The notes under the pieces were generated by a model, which saw nothing but the letters and a program-made list of their open reading frames with translations, was not told the DNA's origin and did not search any database. Positions 10,322 through 20,900 of a stretch of DNA of 38,430 nt are shown here, one piece after another. Position 1 is the stretch's first letter. Each line of letters starts with the position of its first letter. This stretch comes from Rhizophagus sp. LPA8_4_AMF (Eukaryota > Glomeromycota > Glomeromycetes > Glomerales > Glomeraceae). The stretch is from assembly GCA_021464525.1 (NCBI GenBank), contig JADRCO010000304.1:1-38430 (forward strand), read 5' to 3'. The translations under genes were made by a program, and so were the position numbers.

Positions 10322-12328
10322 TTAAAAACTATAAAAAATTAAAGAAGCAAGCATAATTATAGTTAAATAAAAACAGCATAAACCTGGAGTAAATGCAACA
10401 CAAACATCATGTGAAATAGAATCATTTGGATAATCACAGAAAATGCCAAGTGTGATACAAACAATAATTGGACCATAAATTATTAAAAAATATATTGCAA
10501 CAGTAATATAATCATTATCACGAAGGTAGGAAATATAAGGAATTTTAAGTATGTTAAATATTACAGGGATTAAAAAAAATAAAAGTTTATATACACCATA
10601 AAATAAAGCAGTTAAAATAACAAGACATACAATTGCAATAATAATACATGTGGCTACAATAAATATCCATTTAACAGTATGGTATGTTATAGTAGGAATC
10701 TGTTTGACAATTAAAAAAATTCCCATAAAAATCCCTAAAAACATCCATTTAATAAATATAAAAGGTCTCGTAAATATCCACCAAACAAATTGAAGCATCA
10801 TGATAGTAAACTGAAGAATATGAAATCTATTATCAATAATTTGAAATACTTCATAATCTTGAATTTTAAAAGTTTTTTTATCAATAATTTTTTTTTCGTA
10901 AGAGCTTTGTTTGCTTTTACCAACAATTTCATGAGGATATCTTGATGAATTGATACATAAATCTTTTAAACCAAAACATGGTCCCTTGTTTTTACACCAA
11001 ATGATTGCTTCTTTTTTAGAAGTGATTTTACTTAATACAGGATTTGTTCGACTTGTTAATGAAAATATAAAGCTATTTGATGTTTTACACTGATGATTAT
11101 TATAAAATTCATTATTGTGAGTTAATAAGGAACTTTCCTCATTTTCTACTATTTTAACGGAACGCCATTCTAATGGATTATATCCACCAATTATCTCTCC
11201 TGATTTATCAACTTTAACGATAACGATAGTTGGACCTTTATTATCACAATTGGTATGAAATTTATCAATCTCAAAACCTTCACGACTAGCACGATAAATA
11301 AGTTCAAATCTAAAAGGTAAATCATTAAAATTATAAGGTTTTCCTTGTTTTTTATCAATCCAACTTGCTATTAATGCTGCATCTGATGCATTAATAATCT
11401 TGGAGTTAAAAAAACATCTTGGTGGTAAAACTTTGAAAGAAAGTTTGGAACTTGAATTTGAAAAATATTTAAGAATCTCTTCATCAAGACCATCTGGTAA
11501 AATATCTTTAAAATAAGTTCTAATTTCTGTATAATCATCAAGTGACATATGATAAAATCGAATGTGAGGAATACAATTATGAAGAGTATTTTCCAAATCC
11601 ACGAAATTTGCTAACGTCCATTTTTTAAAATCATTATCTAAAATGGAATTAGTATTTTTAATTCCCCAATGAATTAAATAATTCCAAATTTTAATTTCTT
11701 CTAATTCAAGGTTATCAAGTTTTAAAAGTTGAATAAGATGAGCTTCATCTAAATTAAAGAAATCTTCTAATTCAAAAAAAATTTTAGGATTTTTACACGC
11801 TAACCTTATCGCAACATTATATAAATTAATGAAATTATCATGTTGAAAAATTTTAACTATATCTTTTGGTTGCCAATTTGATTGATTTTCAAGCAATATT
11901 GTTTCAAGTTGTTGAAAAACTTCAAGTAATTCAATTTCATCAGCCGCAATAGCAATATCAACAAGGTTAACCTCACTCTTATCAACAGGCAATATTCCTG
12001 TATAAATATATCTATTCACAATTAAATAATAAAATTTTATGTTATATCGTAATAAAAATATTTCTTCTTATAAGTATCATTAATATATAAATACTTACTT
12101 TATAAGAACTTCAAATACCAAAGGTGATATGTTAGGTTTTTCAAAAATAATAATTCCATTTTCTTTCTTTGCCCATCGTGCAGATAATGCATTTTTAAAA
12201 TAATTTGACCTAGAAGCTAAGATACACGAATGTAATTTAAATTCTTTAATATTTTGTCCTTCACCTACTATAATTTTTACATTATAATCGATAGGATCTT
12301 TAAGTAAATTTGATAAATCCAAGGACAT
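10322..12328 (-). CDS. BTB-BACK-TLDc protein with multi-span membrane tail
   Basis: There are two exons: 12328-12099 and 12011-10322. The 87-nt intron has donor GTAAGTAT and acceptor AATAG, and the splice rejoins the BTB helix text LIK-YIYTG. The product is 639 residues. Residues about 10-112 form a BTB/POZ dimerisation domain (FKLHSCILASRSNYFKNAL). About 120-215 form a BACK domain (IWNYLIHWGI). About 280-470 form a TLDc domain (FRFELIYRASREGF, GGYNPLEW). Residues about 475-639 are strongly hydrophobic, with five or six predicted membrane spans. BTB-BACK proteins commonly recruit cullin-3 ligases. TLDc domains act in oxidation resistance and V-ATPase regulation. BTB-TLDc genes are hugely multiplied in Rhizophagus, usually soluble as I recall, so the membrane tail is the odd feature. 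The frame is intact from ATG to stop, so this copy is probably functional. Confidence 0.88.
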
Positions 12329-12786
12329 ATTTTGTAAAAAATTTATGTAAATTAAAAAAAAAAAAATTTTTTTTTTTTTAACTTTTTATCGTTAAATAGT
12401 ATTTTAAATTTTAAATATATCCTATTTCAGTATTAAATGGTTTCAAATATGCAGCAATATGCAGGTGAATAATGCGGTTTTGGGTATCATTCATTCAAAA
12501 ATTTATTCTTTACGATGAAAGTGCCACATTTAAATTAAATATTTTACTTTGTTATCATAAATAAAAAATTTTTATGACAAATTTTAGGATTATACTGACT
12601 AGTGTGATTCTTTTACATAAAAAAAAAATTATAACGCCTAACAAATTAGTTCATGTGAAATTTTTATGCCGAATTGATGATCATATCCTGAATGTATTGA
12701 ATGTATTGGATTTTTGACAATCATATCTTGAATAGAGAAATTGGGCGTATTTTTAGTATTTTTATGGATTAGATTTACATTTTGAT
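12329..12786. other. Upstream region of the BTB-TLDc gene
   Basis: A dyad-symmetric A/T run (about 12353-12380) lies immediately upstream of the BTB-TLDc start. The rest is intergenic and includes short direct repeats (TGAATGTATTGAATGTATTGGA near 12690). There is no gene. Confidence 0.35.
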
Positions 12787-13023
12787 CTAACCATAATTCC
12801 CAATTTGGGACGAAAAATTCTCTACTAATCTTTGTTTAATTGAACTTTCAAAGAATTCAATTACCTCGATCACTTCCGATTTTGTGAAGAAAGCAATGGG
12901 GTATTGTTGTATGAATTTGATATATCTTGTATATCTTGTATTGTTATGATAAATTTGACGTATTGTTGATTGTTCAATAATGGACATTCGTAATCTCGGC
13001 AATCGCACGAAAGTGATGATCAT
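12787..13023 (-). CDS. Small hypothetical open frame
   Basis: A 78-codon frame starts at ATG with a basic N-terminus (TFVRLPRLRMSIIEQSTIRQ) and ends with an acidic-hydrophobic helix (SEVIEVIEFFESSIKQRLVE). The local sequence is less AT-rich than its surroundings, which favours real coding origin. It has no recognisable domain, no clear introns and no conserved neighbour. It could equally be a single exon of a decayed gene. I do not recognise it. Confidence 0.25.
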   Translation of the reverse strand: MIITFVRLPRLRMSIIEQSTIRQIYHNNTRYTRYIKFIQQYPIAFFTKSEVIEVIEFFESSIKQRLVENFSSQIGNYG

Positions 13024-13718
13024 GAGGGATCACAGTAAATTTCGCTAACTGTTTTTATTTTCGCTCTGTAGACGACGCAAATGTTCATGAGCTTAAATAT
13101 GTGCAATTTTTCTTAAATAACGTTCAAAGTTGGAGCATTTGTTATAATTCTCAAGTATGAGAGTATGTATTCGAAAAGGGACAATAATGCTAAGAACTAT
13201 TGCAAAGAAAAAACGAAAGTTTTGTAGAGAAAACAGTAATAATATATTATATATGAGAGTCTTATTCCAAAATCAAAGGAAATGTATAACAAGTTTCTAA
13301 TTTATACATACTATTATTTTTAATTCATCGTTAAAATAAGTAATAGTTATTCAATAATTTTCACGGCTGCACCGTGAAAATCATGATATTTATGCGACAC
13401 GTGAAATAACTCTTTTTATCTCATGGAGAGTGATGGGAAAAAGTGGGAAAAATATAAGTAAACTATAAAAACACGTGAGCATGAAAAATATCATCAGTAA
13501 AATTACAGGATCACTGCCGACCAATTAGTAAACATGGGATAAATATATATATAATATATATATTTTTAATGCGAATAACGATAAAGCCATTAGAAATATT
13601 TCCAGTAAACGAATTTTGAAAATTTTTTGTTTGTTAACGTAATTGATAATTAATGAACAATTGTTGCAATGTGATATTTTCGCGTTAATAAATACTTAGT
13701 AAAGTTTTGGTGCAATAG
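13024..13718. other. Intergenic stretch with E-boxes
   Basis: I see no gene here. CACGTG occurs at 13398-13403 and 13472-13477, and a perfect hairpin lies at 13357-13381 (listed separately). A TA-repeat (ATATATATATAATATATATATT) lies around 13545-13562. Confidence 0.35.
13357..13381. repeat. Perfect 10-bp hairpin
   Basis: ATTTTCACGG (13357-13366), a 5-nt loop (CTGCA), and CCGTGAAAAT (13372-13381) form a perfect inverted repeat, with a CACGTG site 17 bp downstream. It could be a MITE-type end or a palindromic regulatory site. No partner copy was found nearby. Confidence 0.55.
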
Positions 13719-13847
13719 TCAAGTATTGATATGATTGTTTTCAAAAGCTTTAAAATAATCTTTTTCTACGTTTATATACGCAACAGCTTCCTCGTAATAT
13801 TTAAATAATTTGTATGTTAATTCAACATCTTCGAAAGTTGAGTACAT
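13719..13847 (-). CDS. 42-residue small open frame
   Basis: An ATG at 13847-13845 opens 42 codons ending in TGA (13721-13719). The product is compact and acidic-aromatic: MYSTFEDVELTYKLFKYYEE, then AVAYINVEKDYFKAFENN. It uses a balanced set of residues that is unlike the Asn/Ile/Lys/Phe bias of random AT-rich frames. It lacks a signal peptide. It may be a small protein or a surviving exon of a larger lost gene. I do not recognise it. Confidence 0.3.
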   Translation of the reverse strand: MYSTFEDVELTYKLFKYYEEAVAYINVEKDYFKAFENNHINT

Positions 13848-14169
13848 TTATCATTATTATATTCGTTTTTAATCAAAGGAAAAATAAAGATAAATTTATA
13901 TTTAAGTTTTTAGCATAATTGATTAAATAAATTTCTGCTTTGTTCGCAAAAATTCATCTTGACTATAACTGAATACGAGACATTTTATGAATACGTTATT
14001 ATCTGACTCATTAAAATTTAATCAGTTTGCAAATAGAATACTTTCTATTACAATATATACTATTTATCTTAAAACTTTTAAAAATTATTAGAATAAACCG
14101 GCGAAGTAGTAATAGTAACGAATCTTTTACACAGAAATTTGGTTGATTAATAGTATTTATTCTAATTAT
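13848..14169. other. Intergenic spacer
   Basis: I see no gene or clear motif in this AT-rich interval downstream (minus sense) of the zinc-finger pseudogene. Confidence 0.35.
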
Positions 14170-14799
14170 TTAGAAACTTTCAGTGACTTCAATTTCATCT
14201 TTAAAATTTTCTAAATCGTTTTCAAATTCACTTTTAGTTAAAATTTCTTGAGCAAGAATTGGACCGTCTTTCTGAAGGAATGATTCAAGCGAAGGCACAA
14301 GCGAAGTCATTATAGAACAATAAGATTTAAGAATTTTATAAGTCAAGTAAACAAAGGCAAAATAAACAAACACACGATAAGATCGTCTTGTAAAGGATTT
14401 ACACTTTAAACATGTATAGGGTTTTTCTCCAGTATGAATTCTTTCATGTCTTTTAAAAGCTGATGACTAAAAGAATTGGTATCAGTTTTATTAGTTTTGA
14501 CCCTTAGTTATAAAAAATTTGAAATTATGTATCTCACCTCTGATGAGTTGTTAATTTGGATCTTTCTCTAAACCGCTTCGTACAATTATTCCATTCACAT
14601 TGATATGGTCGTTCATCGATATGGATTTTCTTATGCTTATTAAGTCCGGATTTTCGGGTAAAGGTTTCCCACAAGAGCATTTATAAGGTCGTTCGCTGGT
14701 ATGGATTCTCTTATGTTCTTTGAGACTCTGCACTCGAGCAAAGTTTTTATTGCAAAGATACCAGTCACAGTTATGTTTATGTCTTAGAGTATAAATCAA
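14170..14799 (-). pseudogene. C2H2 zinc-finger gene, frameshifted
   Basis: The minus strand encodes a run of C2H2 fingers. Finger 1 is intact (C-x4-C-x12-H-x3-H, CDWYLC...HKRIH) and is joined by an HTSERPYKC linker to finger 2. A one-base deletion near 14665 (AAACCTTTACCC, where a TTT-ACC reading is expected) moves the reading into another frame. That frame continues as TRKSGLNKHKKIH, ERPYQCEWNNCTKRF and SKLTTHQR. A 71-nt intron (14537-14467, GTGAGA...TTTTAG) follows. The next exon opens with SSAFKRHERIHTGEKPYTC and ends in an acidic tail (ENDLENFKDEIEVTESF). The intron junction does not restore the finger frame, and the fifth finger is cut short. This was probably a DNA-binding transcription factor (TFIIIA-like spacing in fingers 1 and 3), now broken. 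Confidence 0.7.
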
Positions 14800-15599
14800 G
14801 GAACAATGTTTTATTTTTTTCCATTATTTTTTATGTAAATAATAATTCACGGAAGATTATTTATATTCAGATCACGACATAACAATAAAACATAAATCGC
14901 TGATAATAAAACGGTGTTCTGAAAGTGGTTTATTTACTAAAATAATAAAAAAATTATAATTTTTTTTGTACCTATTATTATTAATAGTTAATTTCTTTTA
15001 CATTAGTTAATCAATATTTACTATACATAATATCTCAAATAGATCTCATTTTGTAGTATATAAAAGTAATAAATTTTACATTTAAAAGTGACTTTTCATT
15101 GATTAACTTTTTCTGTTGTGTATTACAAAATTAGATAAACGCGAAATATTTTCCGTAGTAGTTACTTGCTACTAAATACAGCAAATTAAGTCTGACTATT
15201 TATATTTACTTATAGTTAAGGCCGAATGGATGTGGTATTAACTTCGGCGTCTTAAATTTTTGTGTAACATTTGAGAACGACATTTAAACGTTTACATCGA
15301 CTATTAGCTTGTAAGCACTTTAAGCACTTTAACAAAAAAAACATTCATACCTAATTGCTTCGTTCCGATATTTTTTACATGCAGGCTCTATTTACGTATA
15401 AGGCTTCTAATATATTACACTTTGAATGAATTAAAAATTGTAGAAAAAAATTTTTCACAAGGTATATTATTTATTATTTACGATTACATGACGATAAAGG
15501 AAATACATTTAAAAATTACCGGTACTTAAATTTTTTGTAATATCATAGTTAATAATATACCGCCGGATTGGGACTGGGGAATACCATGCTTTTAATTCC
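14800..15599. other. Intergenic stretch
   Basis: I see no gene. A short inverted pair GCCGAA...TTCGGC lies at about 15222-15248. The rest is AT-rich without open frames of note. Confidence 0.35.
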
Positions 15600-15602
15600 G
15601 GG

Positions 15603-16215
15603 TATTCTACCTAATGAAGTGCTGCGCACGTTTCAACCCTTCTTGCCCTTGGAAAACCCACGTATGGGTAGTGCCCATCAAAGGAACTACCGGTGCAGCA
15701 GGATTCCCACTTGGTTGATATTCATGTGCTGGAATGGTAGCGTTTATTGAGCTAAGATCAGCCACTAAGATCCATGATCGCACGAATGTCAGGATGATCG
15801 TAAAGATATTCTGCGAGCTTCTCACTGATGTCAGAGTAAAGTTGAGCCCCTTCCAAATTTTCACCGACTCCATCTACCACTATTCTCCCAGCTAAAAGTT
15901 TCACAATTGACATCACATCATTCTTTGTCCATGACGATGATAGCTTATTTGTTAGAACAGATGAAGGTTCCACGAGAAATTTTCCTAAAAAAGACGAACT
16001 TAATTATTTGGACTTGTGTTATTTGTATTAAAAACATAAAAATATTTTACCAGGTAGTGGATCGGGGTTAAACACAGCCTTGCGCTTAATTTTTTCTTCG
16101 ACATTGCATAAGGTTTCGTAAACTTCTTGTCTAAAAAAATAAAATTAGTATAACATATTATTTTCTAACAAATAAGAACCTACTTATCCACTATAATTTT
16201 TGGAAGACAAAAAGA
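15603..16215 (-). pseudogene. Unknown spliced gene broken by a 13-bp duplication
   Basis: Three minus-strand exon pieces splice in one frame. The first, about 16240-16190, contains SSSYSSFCLPKIIVDK and ends at donor GTAGGT. The second, about 16135-16052, contains EVYETLCNVEEKIKRKAVFN followed by PDPLPG. The third, about 15985 downward, contains SSSWTKNDVMSIVKLLAGRI and YSDISEKLAEYLYDHPDIRA. Introns are about 45-75 nt. After IMDLS the frame hits TGA, while the neighbouring frame continues as INATIPAHEYQPSGNPAAPV to a TAG near 15604. The break coincides with a direct repeat of CTAAGATC (15752-15759 and 15765-15772). Removing one 13-bp unit would rejoin the frames. No upstream start was found because a stop precedes the first piece. 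The family is unknown to me. Confidence 0.55.
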
Positions 16216-17990
16216 ACTATATGAAGAACTATAATCCGTAATTAGAGTTTAGAAATAGAGAGACGCGTACTTTAGAAAAAAGAGAGAAGTAATTTGAAGT
16301 CATTTATAAATAAGCTATTGGCACATGATTTTTGATCAGTAACGCGAAAGTATTGGTATTGTCGATCCTATTTATATCGTATATCGTTTGTCTCATATTT
16401 TCAATGACAGACGAAGCCTATTCAATGAAAAATTTTTCTTACCTTTAAAATAAGAGTAAAAATTGCGTAAATTTATTTATTCTGATGCGTAAATAAATAA
16501 GGAATCAATAAATCAATTTTCAGGTGTATACTTAAGATAATCACAAATTTGTACCATTTTCATAAATAGCATTTTATATAAACGTCTAATAAACTATAGC
16601 AGTAAACTGTGATCGTATCTGTTAAAATACATATTTAATATTCATTGATATATTATTGGTCTAGAAAAGTATATATTAATATACAAATCAAAAATTCACA
16701 TTGTTGGACTTTGTTTTCGTTCCTTTATTGAATAAGCTATCAATAATATATTTGCTTTTAACTAAGTTAATACTTAAGTACTTATAGGATATTTCGCGCA
16801 TTTATGCTATATTATGGTGTAAACAATAAGTTATTAAAGAATATCAAAGAAACGATTATGGAGTTAAAAATAGACTCAGTCTCCACATTTTATTCCTTTT
16901 TGTCATTATAAATCTCATAATCTCTATCAAATTACCCTTTAAGTATTAATCGTATTAAAAGATTATAACGGATATAAAATCTTGTATTAGTCATCAACTT
17001 TGATCTTCAATGGAGGTGACAACGATATTTAGTACGAACCACTAAAATAATTTTTAATAATTTTAACCTTCATATTATACGATCATATACTAAGTGATAT
17101 ACTTTATATCTTTGATAATCAAGATTCAGCTGATGAGGCTGATTAATTAATATACTATTTAAAATATTGAAATTAATGAATTATAAACATGAAACATTCT
17201 ACAATTTTTGTACGAGTATCAAAATATTATAAGATTTGTTTCATTTTACATAATCTGAAACAAAATGAAACCGAATTTTTAAATAATCAGAAGAATTAAC
17301 TTTTATTTTTTTATATTGATTTTTTTTTAACATCTTAATGTAACGTATCACAATATATTTAAAAAAAAGTAAATGATAAATTGTTAATTGAATCTCCGCT
17401 GGAATTAAGAATTTTTTTCGTGTATACAATATGTCGTTTATTTAAAAATTCATCTATCATGAAACATTTTCTTCCACAAACAAGAATGTCTAACGAGATT
17501 GTACGGCTTACTATATTTATTGTTGATGTGCTTGCTCATTGATAAACTAAACTTCTTAAGGAAACAAAGTAATTTACATTATATATTTCGAAAATAAGTT
17601 GCTGCGCATCCCCTTTATTTTTTACGAACAATTTATGTGATTTCAATGCAAAAATTTTTCATAGAAAAAAAAAATCGCATCAAAGTTTTTTTTCCCACTA
17701 AAAAATTATCACCATGTGATTACTTGCTCACTATACTTATTTAAGATTAAAAAACTTTTAGCATGGGAGATTATTTTTTCTTTGATCAAAAGGTGTCAAG
17801 AATTGTCAGAATTACTTATAATGACTGATTAGCGTGAGAATTTTTTTTTCGATCACTACATTCTCTCTAAAAAGTATAAAGTGATTATCTTTTTCAAAAA
17901 ACCTTTTTTTTTTTTTTTAAAAAAAAAAAAGATTTTAATAACCGATTTTTTTTTTTACTGAATACAACAAACTAATTAATTTGTTTAAAG
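16216..17990. other. Intergenic, 5' flank of the giant gene
   Basis: No gene is seen. This is the presumed promoter and 5' UTR region of the RNF213-like gene. The perfect palindrome AGACTCAGTCT lies near 16872. A T15/A12 dyad run lies at 17904-17930, about 60 bp before the start codon. An in-frame TAA at 17973-17975 lies just upstream of the ATG at 17991. Confidence 0.4.
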
Positions 17991-20900
17991 ATGGTTTATG
18001 AAATAAATATAAAAAATAAATATGAACCTGCACCTGAATCCGATAATGGGGAAGGGAGATCGAAAGATTCGGCGTCAAATTCTGATAAATCTTCAAATTC
18101 CGGAGATAATTCTTATCGAAATGTTTCAAATGATCAAAAAGTTACAAATGAAATTGAGAATCAAATTGTTAATCAGAAAGATAATACCAACTCTGATGGT
18201 TCAGCTTCGTTCGAAAATGATATTGGCGAAAATAATCAAGTTAACCAAATTTCTTTATTAAAAGAATCAGATGGAAAGACTAAAAATGTTGAAATTCGTA
18301 AAGATTTGAGAGAATTTTCTGATCGTGATGATTTAAACCGATTCAAACATCCTCTTCTTCAGAGATCCGAAGAACACTGGAAAGGAAATGAAATTGTAGA
18401 TAAAAGAAAATCTTCACCTGATCATGCTGGAATGTTCTCAATTGAACACAAAAATGAAAGAAAATCTTTGCCGACAGATTTTGACGTTAAACGCAAAACT
18501 TATACAAATCTCAAAAATTTATCAAGTTCTTACGGTTTTGAAAGGAAGTCAATGAAGTTTGATTTCGATTCAAAGCCTGATCATGATATAAGAAGTCAAG
18601 AGAAATTACATTCAATAGATGAAAAGTACAACGATGCATTTCCACTTTTAAAACGCGATCGTATCAATGAACCAAGGAATGAATCTACTAATTTTTCTAT
18701 GTCTGACAGTACTCATAACGCAAATACATCTGAACCACTTACAGATAATAATAATCAAGGTCAAAATCAGAAATCAAATCTTGAATCACAGTCCTCTAAC
18801 GGTTATATGAATGCATGGTTTCCTAATGTAATCAATAGATGGATGCCTCCTGGTAATAAGAATGAAAATGAAACTAAATTTATATTCCATGTTCATCTTC
18901 CAGAAGATATTGACAAAATTGGAAAACCTATAATCCTTGGTAATATAGAAGAACTAGGACTTTGGAAAAAACCTGTTGTAAAACTTCATCAACCATATCC
19001 TCAAAATCAAACATATTGGCAATCCAATCTAGTTACTATTCCCTTATCCTCTCTTGTAAATAAAGAAATTCAATACAAATATGCTATTCATGTAAATAAA
19101 TCTATATTTAATGGTAGAGAAGAAAAAATCTTACATGAAGGAAATGGTTCTCGAGATAACCGCATATTGAATATTGAGAGAAATGATCAATTTGATATAT
19201 GGAAAAACAATGATCAATTACCTCCCCTATATGATATACATGACTTTGCTTTTGTGGATTATATTTATAATTCTATCAAAGTTAGCAACCTTAAGAATAA
19301 AGTTATGGATTATCAACATATTTTATTTCTTCATGACGAATCTACGATCCGCGTTTCAAATCTTCATTTCATTACCAAACATATTGATGATAATGATAAT
19401 GTCAAACGACTTTTCTTATGTCTTCTCTTAGGATATCATACTTCATGGAAGCAAGGTTTACAACAATTACCAAATAAATTTCCATCAGAATTATTGCTTC
19501 ATGCACTTGAGGGATATAAACAAGAAATTTTACCTTCAAACACTAAAGATAAAATGTATATGGCCATTATAACTTTGGTACAACATAATGCTTTTCGTAT
19601 GCGATTTGAATGGCTTAATATTTTTACAATCGCTGCTGAAGTTGATCCTTGTTATGATTTCATTGATTATCTTAATTTTTTAAAATATTCTAATGACAAT
19701 TTGTTAGCGAATTTCATTAAAGAGGTTAAAATCATCAAACCTTATATTGAACACATTAAACTTGAAAATTACGTTAAAATTGCAAAGGTGATTTTATATA
19801 TTTATACTTTTTTATATTTATATTGTTTATTTTTTAAATCTTTAATTAATAATTAATTTCTTTTTTTTTATAGTGGTTAATTCAATTATGTAATACTAAT
19901 AGTATGAATTATCTTTTTAAACTTTGGAATGATGTTCTTATGCATAATGATGAACTTGATAAAATTATCATTAGACATCTCATTGTACGAGTTCGAGAAA
20001 TTATATCCCATGATGATGCTGTTGCCTTAGAATCTCATTTTACAGAACTTCCAATAGATTGTCGACGTGATTTTTCAGAAGTTTTTCAGTCTCGTATTTT
20101 ACTTTTACTTGAAAGTCCTAATCGAAAATGGATAAAGGAAGATATTACTGCTATTGGAAAACTTCTTCATAACGGAAGTTTAAATTGGCGCAGAGATGAA
20201 GTTATTCGATCATTAGAATCAATATCTAAGTCTAATGTTTCGGAATTATTGAATATATTCCCAGAACTTTTAGATAATTGGTTCCGCAATGATTTTTCTG
20301 ATAAAGAAAAGAGGATACCAAAAATTTGTATTACTTGGTTTAAAAATCTTTTAACCAAACTTGACATGAACACAAGTACTAGCACAAACAGTAAAAAAAC
20401 TTCAAATGAGAGCAACCTTGTTTTTTCAGTATTTACGCAATTAGAATGCATTTACCCTTTACTTGGTCAGCGAAAAAATATTTGGCAGAATTTAACATCA
20501 ATAGCTATAGAAAGAGTTAGAGTATGCTCGGAATCTCGAATATTTGGCGCAACGAAATTTTTATTTAAAATAAAAGAACAGGAAATCAAAATATTATTTT
20601 TGGATATGATAAAAGAAATAATTGATAATACTGTTCAACAAATTAATGATCAGTTAATTATCACAATATTTACAATATGCGATTGTAAAGGTCGAACTTT
20701 GGAGATTCCAAGCTCGTAAGTTTATCATCTTATTAAAAGCTCTTTTCTTAAATAAATAAACATTTCATATTTAATAATTCATTTTTAAATTTAGAACGAG
20801 CGAAGAAATTTTATATCATATCATGAATAGATTACAAAGTCAATCGCCCGTATCTAATCCTTCTCAATTTTATTTAAATATTCTAAAAAATGGTCAATTC

